From Dyella_A sp049445995 (GTDB taxonomy: Bacteria; Pseudomonadota; Gammaproteobacteria; Xanthomonadales; Rhodanobacteraceae): DNA of 64,000 nt. The stretch covers positions 1 through 64,000 of the forward strand of contig NZ_JBMSDZ010000002.1 of assembly GCF_049445995.1 (NCBI RefSeq), written 5' to 3'. Positions 43,101-52,387 of the stretch are shown piece by piece; position 1 is the first letter of the stretch; each line of letters starts with the position of its first letter. A program made the position numbers and the translations under genes. The notes beneath the pieces were generated by a model. The model searched no databases, was not told the origin of the DNA, and worked only from the letters and a program-made list of their open reading frames with translations.

Positions 43101-43990
43101 TCGCCGCGGGCCCGCAGCGAGGCGGCCAGCGCGGTGAGCGTCGAGTCGGGGCCGAGCAGCGGCGCGGGGTCGAAGCGCGGCGCGTCGAGCGTGGCCGTCC
43201 ACGGATAGTCGCCGCTCGGCGCCAGCGACAGCTTCAGCGTGGCTGCGGCCGGGCGGGTCAGCGTCAGCGTGAGTTGTGCCTGCCGGCCGTCGCTGCGGGC
43301 CTGGAACGCGCCGGCGTAGTTCACCCTGGCCACGCTCCAGTCGAAGCGCCCATCGCTGCGGCCGCGGTAGTCGCCGCCGATGGCCAGCTCGCCGGTCAAT
43401 TGCACGCTGCCGTCGGGGCCGCGCAGGTCGAGCTGGCGCAGGCGCAGGCCGTCGCGGGTCCAGGCGCCGGCCAGGTCGAGCCGGTCGGAGGCGAACACCG
43501 GCTGCGCCTTCCCGTCGCGATCGGGCCGGGTGATGCGCACGCGGCCCACGTGGGCGCGATCGATCACGATGTCCAGCGGCGGCTGCAGGCTGAAGCGGGA
43601 TTTGCTGGCCGTCGGCGGCGCCGCGGGCGCCAGCGCCACGGCCATGCCGTCGGCCTGCAGGTCGAGCAGGTGCAACTGACGGCGCAGCAGCGGCCACACG
43701 GCCAGGTCGAGCTGCGCCTGCGCCACGCGCACGTCGAGGCCGCTGGCGTCGCGATACCGCAGCTCGCGCAGGGTCAGCGGGCCGATCAGCCGTCCCGCTG
43801 CCTGGTCCACCTGCAGCGCACCGCCGCTGGCGCTCGCCGCGCGCGCCAGCGCAAAGCGCAGACCCGCGCCGGTGCCGAGCAGCCAGAAGCCGGCGGCGCC
43901 GAGCAGTGCGATCACGGCGAGCAGGCCCAGCGCCAGCCGCCGCGGCCAGCGGCGGCGGCCGACTGTGGACGGGGTGGCGGCGTCGGTCAT
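40187..43990 (-). CDS. tamB: Translocation and assembly module inner-membrane protein TamB
   Basis: A 1267-residue protein anchored in the inner membrane by an N-terminal segment (RLALGLLAVIALLGAAGFWLL region, residues about 18-40), spanning the periplasm as a long beta-taco for lipid transport and autotransporter assembly with TamA. The C-terminal DUF490 domain has the conserved GTYRAYGQNLTIEQGQLLF, SYLITGKPLSE and FNYRL end. Length matches E. coli TamB (1259). It starts 10 bases after tamA ends and is co-transcribed. Confidence 0.95.
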   Translation of the reverse strand: MTDAATPSTVGRRRWPRRLALGLLAVIALLGAAGFWLLGTGAGLRFALARAASASGGALQVDQAAGRLIGPLTLRELRYRDASGLDVRVAQAQLDLAVWPLLRRQLHLLDLQADGMAVALAPAAPPTASKSRFSLQPPLDIVIDRAHVGRVRITRPDRDGKAQPVFASDRLDLAGAWTRDGLRLRQLDLRGPDGSVQLTGELAIGGDYRGRSDGRFDWSVARVNYAGAFQARSDGRQAQLTLTLTRPAAATLKLSLAPSGDYPWTATLDAPRFDPAPLLGPDSTLTALAASLRARGDRRGGSVEGRVDLDDYTVRLQPLRARFSDNFGTLQLEQLTLSSPQIPGQLDASGLVQLSAAPVSAALVLRWKGVTLPAALVGQPLASEGHLSVKGSAARYHAGGELALGPPGQTAQLALDLDGTPRQIALHTLRLVQAKGQLDASGTLTLQPALAWQGEATAERFDPGQLFAGWSGALDADLASTGARQAQGLDATLELRRLAGTLRQRPVRGRGRLHLSPAQVLDGMLELASGGSTVRLAAKPGASNDARLTLAIASLADWLPDAGGRLDGHLAIRGKIPRLSVNGTLQGQRLSWQQQHLDALRLIVGVPDIHAPSGKLDVDGRGLRVAGGLAFDRLHLLAEGSQATHRLALQADGRQLSINLALDGSLKNGAWSGTLGRLDLAPQGLPRWRLQQPTALGYRDGAASLGELCLGAGDPLLCASGRRDKGGNLDASYRLRALPLALILNAAGMADLPLRADGTLDGDGQLRRSASGALSGHAAIRSDAGTVTYTDHADQPLLAYRQFALQARLTPGDQRATVHAELDHDGRLDGQLRMHGPAQTLDGTLDLRLDQLAAVELLTSELANVKGALAGHVVIGGTLGHPAVSGNARVDGFAAEVPSAGLKLGDGRLTLTSADARTLQIDGQVHSGEGTLAIRGSAGLADGGTAELTLKGSRFTAADIPAARVVVSPELVVRQGTQGVDVTGRVALDSADIDLARLPGAGATRASPDVVVMDEQTQQAKAKALPISATVAVELGPRTHVVGMGLDGKLRGQLVVRERPGQATTGQGQVDVAGTYRAYGQNLTIEQGQLLFASTPIDNPRLNLRAVRKLHPNATVDEGQKVGLYIAGTAQRPVLTVFSQPAMEQSDALSYLITGKPLSEVRGGEGSMVNSAAQALGSAGGDLLARRIGAQLGMDDIGVSSNQALGGSSAFTVGKYLSPRLYLSYGVGLFQPGQVITLRYRLSQRWNFEAQNATDFSRASFNYRLER

Positions 43991-44000
43991 GCGCGCGTCC

Positions 44001-45764
44001 TCACAGGTCCGGTCCGATCACGATGTGCAGCTCGATGCCGTGCTTCTCGGCGTTGTGCACCGGGGTGCCCAGGTCGACGCGGATCATGCCTACCGGCGAC
44101 AGCCAGCGCACGCCCAGGCCCGCGCCGATCTTCGGCTGGTAGTCGGTGCCGCTGAACGCGTTGCCGGCGTCGACGAACGCGGCCATGCCCCAGTGCTTCG
44201 TGAAGTAGTGCTCCACCTCGGTGCTGGCCACCAGCAGGTTGCGCCCGCCGATCACGCGGCCGTAGCTGTTCTTCGGGCCGATCGACTGGAAGCCGTAGCC
44301 GCGCACCGAGCGGTCGCCGCCGGCGAAGAAGCGCAGCTGCGGCGGCAGCGCGTCGAAGTTGCCGGTGGAGGTGATGCCGGCGCTGCCGCGCAGGATCAGC
44401 CGGTTGCGACCCTTGAAGGCGCGGATCCACTTGGCGTCGGCGGTGAGCTGGGTGAAGCGGGTGTCCGACAGCAGCGTGCCGGCGGTGCTGCGCACGGCCA
44501 GGTTCACCGACCAGCCCTTGCGCACGAAGATCGGGTTGTCGCCCTTCTTGCGCGCCAGCGCGGCCTCGGCGAACAGCAGCTGGCTGCGGCCGTGCTCGAT
44601 GCCGGGCGCGTTGTCCGGCTCGTTGCCGCGCTTGCCCACGGTGAACGTGCCGATCAGCGCGTGCGCGCCCAGCGTGCGTGTCCAGCCGTGCCACAGGCGG
44701 GTTTCGTTGCCGACCAGCTCCAGCGTGCGCGACTGCGAGGTGGTGGTGTTGGCATCGCGGAAATTGGCGCCGACGTTGAGACTGCGCTGGTTGCGGCCGG
44801 GCAGGGGAATCGAATACAGCGTGGACAGCGTCTTCAGCCGCTGTGCCACCACCAGCTCGTTCTTCCAGGTGTGGCCGCGGTCGTTGACCCAGCGCCGGGT
44901 GACGCCACCGCGCAGGCCGACACCGGTGTCGGTGCCGATGAACGGCCCGCCGGTGTAGACGGTGCGCCTGGCCGGCACCAGCTGCACGACGATGGCGACC
45001 GTGCCGTCCTTCGCGTCGTCCACCTCGGGCAGCACGTTGACCACCGAGAAATAGTCCGCGCCGTTGAGTGCCTGCTGCAGGTCCAGCAGCCTGTCCTGCG
45101 AGAAGTAGTCGCCCGGCTTGAACGGCAGGTAGCGATCGAGGAAGCCTTCGCGGAACGGCGAACCCTCGAACCGCACCGTGCCGAAGCGGTAGCGCGGGCC
45201 GGCTTCCCACGCCAGGCGGATCACCGCGCTGTGGCTGGCGCGCGTCACCTCCACCCGATGGGTGACCAGCTTCGCGCCGAGGAAGCCGTGCGCGGTGAGC
45301 TGGCCGCTCAGCGCGTCGCGCGCGGCGTCGTAGGCGCCGTCGTTGAGGGTCTGGCCCTTGAGCTTTTCGATCGCGCGCCGGGCGCGGCGGATCGGGCCGA
45401 TCGCGGCGGCACCGGCGTCCAGCGCCACGTTCACTTCGGTGATCTTCACCGGCGCGCCGGGCTTCACGTGCAGCGTGACGCGCCAGTCCTTGCCGACCCG
45501 CTGCAGGTCCGCATCGACCGAAGCCTCGTAGTAGCCGTAGGGGCGCAGCGCCGCGCGCACCTGGTTCGGCGCGCGCGCGTACAGGCGGCGCACCTGCGCA
45601 TCGCTGACCTCGCGCGTGGCGTACTGCGACAGCTCCACGCCGGCGGTGACGGCACCCTTGAGGTCATTGCCCACGCCGTCCACCACCAGCGTCACGCCGG
45701 CCTGCGCCGCCGCGGGAAGCAGGGCGAGCAGGGCGAGCAGGCTCAGGCGTCGGAGGCGGCGCAT
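44001..45764 (-). CDS. tamA: Translocation and assembly module outer-membrane protein TamA
   Basis: BamA-family outer-membrane barrel partner of TamB. The 587-residue protein has a signal peptide (LLALLALLPAAAQAG), three POTRA domains (about 22-265), and a 16-strand barrel with the RFFAGGDRSVRGYGFQSIGP motif near 440 and the terminal GMIRVDLGTPV. Length matches E. coli TamA (577). First gene of tamA-tamB; 130 bases separate it from the upstream glycosyltransferase gene. Confidence 0.95.
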   Translation of the reverse strand: MRRLRRLSLLALLALLPAAAQAGVTLVVDGVGNDLKGAVTAGVELSQYATREVSDAQVRRLYARAPNQVRAALRPYGYYEASVDADLQRVGKDWRVTLHVKPGAPVKITEVNVALDAGAAAIGPIRRARRAIEKLKGQTLNDGAYDAARDALSGQLTAHGFLGAKLVTHRVEVTRASHSAVIRLAWEAGPRYRFGTVRFEGSPFREGFLDRYLPFKPGDYFSQDRLLDLQQALNGADYFSVVNVLPEVDDAKDGTVAIVVQLVPARRTVYTGGPFIGTDTGVGLRGGVTRRWVNDRGHTWKNELVVAQRLKTLSTLYSIPLPGRNQRSLNVGANFRDANTTTSQSRTLELVGNETRLWHGWTRTLGAHALIGTFTVGKRGNEPDNAPGIEHGRSQLLFAEAALARKKGDNPIFVRKGWSVNLAVRSTAGTLLSDTRFTQLTADAKWIRAFKGRNRLILRGSAGITSTGNFDALPPQLRFFAGGDRSVRGYGFQSIGPKNSYGRVIGGRNLLVASTEVEHYFTKHWGMAAFVDAGNAFSGTDYQPKIGAGLGVRWLSPVGMIRVDLGTPVHNAEKHGIELHIVIGPDL

Positions 45765-45896
45765 GACGTGCGGCTACGTCCTTGTCGGATGACGAATGCG
45801 GCGTGGCAGCTTACCGGAGCGCGGGTGCGCATCCGATGAACGCGGCGCCGCAGGCCGCTCCCGGCCGGCATCGACAAGCGCGATGGAGCGGGCCGC

Positions 45897-48515
45897 TCAG
45901 CCGGCCTTGTCGCCCGCCTTGTGCGCGATCCACGCGCCGATCACCGCGGAGAAATACGGGATCGCCTGCGCGCCGAGGATGAACATCCACAGCGTGCCCT
46001 CGATGTAGCGTGTGCCGTAGGACAGCGCCATGCCGACGATGCAGCCCACCAGCGCCAGCGCCATCAGCAGCTCCTCGCGCACCGGGGCGAAGGCGGCAAA
46101 GCCCGATTCGCCCAGCCGGCGGCTCTTGGCGGTGACCACGAACGAGGTCTTCTGGCGGGTGAGCCCGTGCAGGATGCCGCGGGCGATCGCGTGGGACAGG
46201 CTCATGCTGGCCAGCGAGGCCATGAGCGCGTCGTACCAGCTGCACGGCACGCGAGCCCGGTACAGCACGATGCCGAAGATCGCCTTGGCGAAGAAGAAAC
46301 CGATCACCGGGATCAGGAACAGCTGCATCGGCAGGCTGAAGTACTGCGGGAACGCCACCATGCCGGCGGTCCAGAACAGCGCCATCAGGGTGAAGATCAG
46401 ATGCAGCGCGTCGGCGAACCAGCTGAACCAGCCGGTGAGGAAGTGGAAGCGCTGGCCCGCCGACAGCGGCCCCTTCTTGACCATCCAGCTCCAGCGACCC
46501 TTGAGGATCTGCATCGCGCCGAACGCCCAGCGGTAGCGCTGGCTCTTGTACGCCTTGAAGTCGGCGGGGGTGAGGCCCTTGCCCATCAGCTCGTCGACGT
46601 AGACCAGCTCGTAGCCGGCGTGCATCAGGCGCAGGCCCAGCTCGGCGTCCTCGCAGATGGTCCACTCCGACCAGCCGCCGGTGCCTTCCAGCGCCGAGCG
46701 CCGCACCATGGTCATGGTGCCGTGCTGGATGATCGCGTTGCGCTCGTTGCGGTGGTGCATGCCGATGCGGAAGAAGCCGTCGAACTCCCACGCGGTCATG
46801 CGGCGGAACGCGTTGTGCTCGAAATCGCGATGCGCCTGCGGGCACTGCACCACGGCCACCTTCGGGTCGTGGAAGTAGCCGGTGAGGCTGGCCAGCCAGT
46901 CGTGGCGCACCACGTAGTCGGCGTCGATCACCGCCACCACGTCGGCGCGCGGATCGGTTTCCTTCAGGCCGAAGTTCAGCGCGCCGGCCTTGAAGCCCGG
47001 CCACGGCTCCAGATGGAAGAATCGGAAGCGCGGTCCGAGCTTTTCACAGTAGGCCTGCACCGGCTTCCACACCGCCGGATCCTTGGTGTTGTTGTCGATC
47101 ACCAGCACTTCGAAGTTGTCGTAGTCCAGCGCGACGAGCGAGTCCAGCGTGACTTGCACCATCTCCGGCGGCTCGTTGTAGCAGGCCAGGTGGATCGACA
47201 CGAACGGCTGCTTTTCCGGCGGATCGGGACGCAGCATGCCGGCATGGCGGATCCAGTCCCTCTGCCACAGCACCTCGGTGAACTCGAAACCGTTGATCAG
47301 CAGGATCGCCAGGATCGCGATCTGCGCCGGGAACAGCAGCGTGAGCATGGTCCAGTCGACCCAGCTCAGGTAGAAGTTGAACGGCAGCGTGGCCGACCAC
47401 ACGATCAACCCGCAGGCCAGCTGGATCAACGCGGCGTAGAAGAACCGCCCCATCAGCTTGAAGCGGCTGAAGTGCCGGCCGAACCACACCATCGGGATCA
47501 GCGCCAGCAGGCTGGCGGCCAGCGCCTTGGCCGGCCAGGAGGTGTCCTCCACCACCGGCCCGGTGAACGGAAACTTCATCTGCCGGTCGGCATTGAACAT
47601 GCCCCAGTAGGCGCCGGTGCGGCCTTCGCCCAGGTTCTCCTTCCACGGTTGGTCGAATGCTTCCAGCAGGTAGTAGTCGATGTTCCGTGCCTTGGCCGCG
47701 TTGAGCCAGTGGCGGATGAAGATTGCCTCGTTGGACACCGACGGGCGCGCGTATTTCTGGCGGTCACCGTTGGACGGCCAGCCGATCTCGCCGACCACGA
47801 TGTGCTTGGTCGGATACATGCGCTGGATGTTGTCGTAGGCGCCCAGCGCCTGGTCCAGCGCGCCGTCGCGTCGCGCGTCGACGTTGGTGCCGACGCCGTT
47901 CCAGAACGGGAACAGGTGGATGGTGACGAAGTCCACGTGCTCGGCCAGCTCCGGATACTTGATCCAGATGTAGTCCGGCTCGGCGATCGACACCGGCTGG
48001 CGCACATGGGCGCGCACGCGGTCGAGATAGCGGATCATCTGCTCCAGCGTCTGGTCGCCGCGGAACAGCACCTCGTTGCCCACGATCACCCGCTCGATGG
48101 TGTCGGGGTAACGGTTGGCCAGCGCGATCAGCTGGTCGATCTCGCGCTCGTTGTTGCGCTCGCGCGTGTCGATGTTGGCGCCGGCCATCACCTTCAGGCC
48201 GTCCTGCCGCGCTAGGCGGTAGATCTGCGGGTTCTCCAGCGTGGAATAGGTACGGATGCGGCCGGTGTACTTGCGCAGCAGCTTCAGGTCGCTGTCGATC
48301 TGCGCGTCGCTGGGGAAATCCTGCTTGAGCGGGTTCTGGTAGCGCTGGAACACCGACACCGAGAAGCCGTTGATCGGGCCATGCCAGTCGTCCGGGCCGT
48401 GCGGCAGGTTGCCCCACCACCACAGGCCGATGTTCATCGCGGCCACGATCAGGGCAAGCAGGAGGGCAACCAGCAGGGGATGGCGACGGTCGTTCGTTGC
48501 TGGTGTGGCGCTCAA
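45897..48515 (-). CDS. ndvB: GH17-GT2 beta-glucan synthase (NdvB-like)
   Basis: An 872-residue inner-membrane protein fusing a periplasmic glucanase-like domain to a processive glycosyltransferase. N-terminal membrane segment (about 15-35); GH17 domain (about 45-330) with both Glu visible (IVGNEVLF and VVGEIGWPS); membrane segments; GT2 domain with VIDADYV, TICEDAELG and the QRYRW product site; then five or so membrane segments. This is the layout of P. aeruginosa NdvB, which makes periplasmic cyclic beta-1,3-glucans linked to osmoadaptation and biofilm tolerance. The start is probably the TTG at 48515 (GGGGA seven bases before); no ATG lies between it and the first membrane segment, and the frame upstream is repeat-like. 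Confidence 0.85.
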   Translation of the reverse strand: MSATPATNDRRHPLLVALLLALIVAAMNIGLWWWGNLPHGPDDWHGPINGFSVSVFQRYQNPLKQDFPSDAQIDSDLKLLRKYTGRIRTYSTLENPQIYRLARQDGLKVMAGANIDTRERNNEREIDQLIALANRYPDTIERVIVGNEVLFRGDQTLEQMIRYLDRVRAHVRQPVSIAEPDYIWIKYPELAEHVDFVTIHLFPFWNGVGTNVDARRDGALDQALGAYDNIQRMYPTKHIVVGEIGWPSNGDRQKYARPSVSNEAIFIRHWLNAAKARNIDYYLLEAFDQPWKENLGEGRTGAYWGMFNADRQMKFPFTGPVVEDTSWPAKALAASLLALIPMVWFGRHFSRFKLMGRFFYAALIQLACGLIVWSATLPFNFYLSWVDWTMLTLLFPAQIAILAILLINGFEFTEVLWQRDWIRHAGMLRPDPPEKQPFVSIHLACYNEPPEMVQVTLDSLVALDYDNFEVLVIDNNTKDPAVWKPVQAYCEKLGPRFRFFHLEPWPGFKAGALNFGLKETDPRADVVAVIDADYVVRHDWLASLTGYFHDPKVAVVQCPQAHRDFEHNAFRRMTAWEFDGFFRIGMHHRNERNAIIQHGTMTMVRRSALEGTGGWSEWTICEDAELGLRLMHAGYELVYVDELMGKGLTPADFKAYKSQRYRWAFGAMQILKGRWSWMVKKGPLSAGQRFHFLTGWFSWFADALHLIFTLMALFWTAGMVAFPQYFSLPMQLFLIPVIGFFFAKAIFGIVLYRARVPCSWYDALMASLASMSLSHAIARGILHGLTRQKTSFVVTAKSRRLGESGFAAFAPVREELLMALALVGCIVGMALSYGTRYIEGTLWMFILGAQAIPYFSAVIGAWIAHKAGDKAG

Positions 48516-48739
48516 AGAAAATCCCCGGGACAGCCTCCACGATGAGGCCGGAAAGCCTGCGGAGCTTACCGAAACCCCGGCGCAGGGCCAATCGATGCCG
48601 ATGTACCGGAAAGCCCTTCGCAGGAATGACAGCCTCGGGATTCTCGGGATTTGATCGCCATTGCGCATCGACGAGAACATCGAGTGGCGAAGGGGTAGGC
48701 GTCACTCCCATGCACCGAGCTCCGGAGTTCGCCACCTTT

Positions 48740-48777
48740 CGTCATCCCGGCGGCGGTGGAGAGTCGCCGGGATGACG
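48740..48777. repeat. Repeat family E, short copy
   Basis: CGTCATCCCGGCG (48740-48752) and CGCCGGGATGACG (48765-48777) form a perfect 13-bp stem with a 12-base loop. It lies in the 370-base gap between the ndvB start and the transposase remnant, which otherwise shows only an eight-T run near 48866-48873 and no gene. Confidence 0.7.
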
Positions 48778-48884
48778 ATCCTCAAGTTCGGAGCATGGGG
48801 TGCCGCCGTGCTTGGTCTTCCCATGGACTGGCGATGGGTGAAGTGACACGCCGGAGCGCCGAATATTTTTTTTCAAGCGCGGAT

Positions 48885-49634
48885 GGTGCGCGCCTCATGC
48901 GGCAGGTTGTCGCACACGCCATGCTGGAAATCGCAAGCCTTTGCGCAGGCTTCCGGACGCGCGCAACGACCCGACCGCGTGTGGCGCGTGCTGGACTTTC
49001 ACGTCGAGGCGGCGCGGGCGCGCGAGGATTATTCCACGGTGCGCCGTGTCAGCGCCGACGAACGCAGTGCGCGCAAGGGCACCGCTACCTGACGATGTTC
49101 TGCGACATGGATGCGCGCCGCCTGTTGTTTGCCACCCAAGGCAAGGATGCGGCGACCTTCGAGGCCTTCGCCGAGGATCTGGCCGCCCACGGCGGCGACG
49201 CCGCGGCGATCACGGACGTCAGTCTGGACTTGGGCGCGGCTTACCAGGCCGGAACGCGCAAGCATTGTCCCAACGCCAAGGTCAGCTTCGATCCGTTCCA
49301 CGTGGTGGCGCTGGCCAACACGGCGCTGGATCAGGTGCGCCGGGCCGAGGTCAAGCACGAGGCCGACCTCAAAGGCATCCGCTGGGGCACGCTCAAGGAC
49401 GCCACCACGTGGACACGCAAGCAGGTCGAGCAGATGCACTGGCTGCAGCGCTCGAACCTGCAAACGGCGCGCGCGTGGCGGCTCAAGCAGGCGCTGCGCG
49501 AGGTGTTTTCCCGCAGCGCCGATGCCACGCAGGCCAAGGCGCTGCTGGACGCCTGGATCCGTTGGGCGCGCCGCTGTCGGCTGGCGCCGTTCAAGCGCCT
49601 GGCGGCCACCATGAAGAAACATCGGGACGGCATC
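48885..49634 (+). mobile_element. ISL3-family transposase remnant, truncated and frameshifted
   Basis: The readable part has ISL3 hallmarks: VRRVSADERSARKG with the first catalytic Asp, HRYLTMFCDMDARRLLFATQGKD, DVSLDLGAAYQAG with the second Asp, SFDPFHVVALANTALDQVRR, and LKGIRWGTLKDATTWT. The N-terminal zinc-finger region is missing, and the frame breaks at AAGGGCACCGC (about 49075), where one C too few separates ARKG from HRY. The C-terminus stops at LAATMKKHRDGI, before the expected catalytic Glu region. No terminal inverted repeats found. An inactive relic between ndvB and dps. Confidence 0.8.
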
Positions 49635-49651
49635 AGGGTTGATCGAGGTCA

Positions 49652-49676
49652 GGCGGTGGGCGATCTGCCCACCGCC
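49652..49676. terminator. Hairpin after the transposase remnant
   Basis: GGCGGTGGGC (49652-49661) pairs perfectly with GCCCACCGCC (49667-49676) around a five-base loop. No T-tract follows, so its role is uncertain. Confidence 0.4.
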
Positions 49677-49694
49677 TTGCGCATGGGAAGCGAA

Positions 49695-49835
49695 ATGAAG
49701 AGGACGGAGCGTTATCCCATCGCCTTTCGCTCGCTGCGCGAGCGCTGGCGGGATGGAGACCGGGGGCTGAGTGCCGGCACTTGGATGCTGCTGATATTCG
49801 TGGCGCTGCTGGTCGAGCGGTACGAGCTCATTTGA
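49695..49835 (+). CDS. Possible 46-residue membrane peptide
   Basis: A short frame with GGGAAGCG upstream of ATG 49695, a charged first half (MKRTERYPIAF, RERWRDGDRG), and a hydrophobic segment (WMLLIFVALLVERYEL) to the end. Its stop lies three bases past the end of dps, which converges on it. It may be a genuine small membrane protein, the tail of a lost gene, or chance; I do not recognise it. Confidence 0.25.
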   Translation: MKRTERYPIAFRSLRERWRDGDRGLSAGTWMLLIFVALLVERYELI

Positions 49836-50295
49836 GCAGCGAGCGCAGCATCCAGGCGGTCTTCTCGTGCTCCTTCAGGCGGCCGGTGACCATGTCGGCG
49901 GTGCCTTCGTCGCCGGCGGCCGAGGCCGCCTTGATCGCGCTGCGCGCGGTGTGCGCCACGATCTCGTGACCTTCCACCAGCTGGGCCACCATCTCCTTCC
50001 ACTCCGGCACGCCGGACTCTTCCTTCACCGAGCTGAGCTTGCCGAACTGGCTGTAGGAGCCCGGCGCGAACACGTCCAGCGTGCGGATGCGCTCGGCCAC
50101 TTCGTCGGCGGCCAGCCACAGCTCGTTGTACTGGGTCTCGAACATCGCGTGCAGGGAGTTGAACTGCGGGCCGGTGACGTTCCAGTGGAAGCTGTGGGTC
50201 TTGAGGTACAGCGAGTAGGTGTCGGCCAGCAGCTTGGACAGCTGCTTGGCGACCGCTTCACGATCCTTCTTGGCAATACCGATGTTCATGGCCAT
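49828..50295 (-). CDS. dps: Dps-family DNA-binding ferritin-like protein
   Basis: Dodecameric mini-ferritin that stores iron using peroxide and protects DNA. The 155-residue protein has the ferroxidase ligands spread over HSFHWNVTGPQFNSLHAMFE and the following ELWLAADEVAERIR. The N-terminus MAMNIGIAKKDREAVAK has few lysines, so DNA binding may be weak. AGGAG lies ten bases before ATG 50295, across a run of nine C on the coding strand; MNIG at 50289 is an alternative start. No OxyR site was assigned. Confidence 0.93.
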   Translation of the reverse strand: MAMNIGIAKKDREAVAKQLSKLLADTYSLYLKTHSFHWNVTGPQFNSLHAMFETQYNELWLAADEVAERIRTLDVFAPGSYSQFGKLSSVKEESGVPEWKEMVAQLVEGHEIVAHTARSAIKAASAAGDEGTADMVTGRLKEHEKTAWMLRSLLK

Positions 50296-51226
50296 GGGGG
50301 GGGGCTCCTTCGGGTGGCTTGTCGTGTCAGGGTTTCCAGCATAGTCGGAGGCACCGTGGTGGTGAAATGAAACCTGCCGATGCCGGCGATAGCCTGCCGC
50401 TATCATGTGCGGCCGCATGAACGACTCCGCCGCCCACGCTCCCTCTGCTCCGCCTGATGCCCGCCTGCGCGAGCTGCGTCGCGCGCTCGACGGCGTGTGC
50501 AGCCGCGACTTCGGCCGCCTGCTCGGACGCTGGCGGGGACTGTCGCGCCAGCCCGATGGCGCGAAACTCGACGCGCTGGCCGCGGCGATCGAGGCTTCGG
50601 TGGCGAAGCGGCGGGCGCGCGTGGCCGCCAAGCCGGCGGTGACGCTCGACGAATCACTGCCGATCACCGCGCGCGCCGACGAGATCGTCGAGCTGATCCG
50701 CAAACACCAGGTGGTGGTGATCGCCGGCGAGACCGGCTCGGGCAAGACCACCCAGCTGCCCAAGCTGTGCCTGGCCGCCGGGCGCGGCGAAGCCGGCATG
50801 ATCGGCTGCACCCAGCCGCGCCGGTTGGCCGCCCGCTCGGTGGCCAACCGCGTGGCGGAAGAACTGGGCACCGCCATCGGCGACCAGGTCGGCTTCCAGG
50901 TGCGCTTCACCGACAAGGTCTCCGACCGCACGCTGGTGAAGTTCATGACCGACGGCATCCTGCTGGCCGAGACGCAGGGCGATCCATGGCTGTCGAGCTA
51001 CGACACGCTGATCATCGACGAGGCGCACGAGCGCAGCCTCAACATCGACTTCCTGCTCGGCTACCTCAAGCGGCTCGCCGCCAAGCGGCCGGAGCTGAAG
51101 ATCATCGTCACCTCGGCGACGATCGACACGGCGCGTTTCGCCGAGCACTTCGACGGCGCGCCGGTGGTGTCGGTGGAGGGGCGGGCGTATCCGGTGGAGC
51201 TGCGCTGGCGTCCGGTGGACACGCCG

Positions 51227-51299
51227 GTAGGAGCGCACCCTGTGCGCGACGCTTCTCCTGCCGTGCCGAAAGGCGGTCGCGCACAGGGTGCGCTCCTAC
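51227..51299. repeat. Repeat family B palindrome inside hrpA
   Basis: GTAGGAGCGCACCCTGTGCG opens a left arm of 23 bases (51227-51249), matched exactly by the right arm (51277-51299), loop 27 bases. The frame stays open through it, adding about 24 residues (GAHPVRDASPAVPKGGRAQG and flanks) between the RecA-like domains where related helicases have none. Confidence 0.88.
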
Positions 51300-52360
51300 G
51301 GTCGAATTTCCAGCAGGGCAGCGCCGAGCACATCGCCGCCGTGATCGACGAGATCGTCGCCGACCGATCCCTGAGCGGTGGCCCGGGCGACGTGCTGGTG
51401 TTCCTCCCCGGCGAGCGCGAGATCCGCGACGCGCACCTGCTGCTGTCGCGCCGGCAGTACCTCGAAACCGAGATCCTGCCGCTGTATGCGCGGCTCTCCG
51501 CCGGCGACCAGGACCGCGTGTTCAAGCCCGGCCCGAAGCGCCGCGTGGTGCTGGCCACCAACGTGGCCGAGACCTCGCTCACCGTGCCGCGGATCCGCTA
51601 CGTGGTCGACACCGGCACCGCGCGGGTCAAGCGCTACAGCCAGCGCAGCCAGCTCGAACGGCTGCACGTGGAGCCGATCTCGCAGGCCGCCGCCGACCAG
51701 CGCAAGGGCCGCTGCGGCCGCATCGGCCCGGGCATCTGCTACCGCCTGTACGACGAGGCGGAATTCGCCACGCGCGCGGCCTACACCGATCCGGAACTGC
51801 TGCGCTCCTCGCTGGCCAACGTGATCCTGCGCATGCTGGCGCTGAAGCTGGGCGAGGTGGACCAATTCCCGTTCCTGGAAGCGCCAGACTCGCGGGTGAT
51901 CGCCGACGGCTACCGCCGTCTCGCCGAAATCTCCGCGATCGACGAGCGCCGCGAGCTCACCGCCATCGGCCGCGAGCTGGCGCGCCTGCCGATCGACGTG
52001 CAACTGGCGCGCATGCTGGTGGAGGCGCGCCGGCTCGGCTGCCTGCGCGAGCTGCTGACGGTGGTGTCCTTCCTCAGCATCCAGGATCCGCGCGAGCGCC
52101 CGGCCGATGCGCGAGCGCAAGCGGACGCGGCGCATGCGGCGTTCACCGATCCGAAGTCCGACTTCCTCGGCGTGCTCAACCTGTGGCGCGCCTATCACGA
52201 CGCCAGCGAGGAGCTCACGCAGTCCAAACTGCGCGACTGGTGCTCGCGGCATTTCCTGTCGTTCCTGCGCCTGCGCGAATGGCGCGAGCTGCATCGGCAG
52301 CTGTTGCTGGTGGTGGGGGAGTTGGGCTGGGTGCTGGATGGTTCGGCCCATTCGGGATCT

Positions 52361-52387
52361 GCTCCCTCTCCCCGACGGGTAGAGGGG
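52361..52387. repeat. Repeat family F fragment at the hrpA frame break
   Basis: GCTCCCTCTCCCCGACGGGT followed by AGAGGGG matches the start and end of the family F hairpins at 30961-31068 with a shorter loop. It lies in the variable linker before the HRSLLAGLPTQ segment of HrpA, where the reading frame changes. Confidence 0.6.

Noticed and set aside
37986..43697. A frame of 1903 codons on the minus strand spanning tamB and the M13 peptidase gene
   Set aside because: Only its last 703 codons (M13 peptidase) have family motifs; the rest is the antisense-phase shadow of tamB, made of Arg/Pro/Ala-rich low-information sequence typical of high-G+C DNA.
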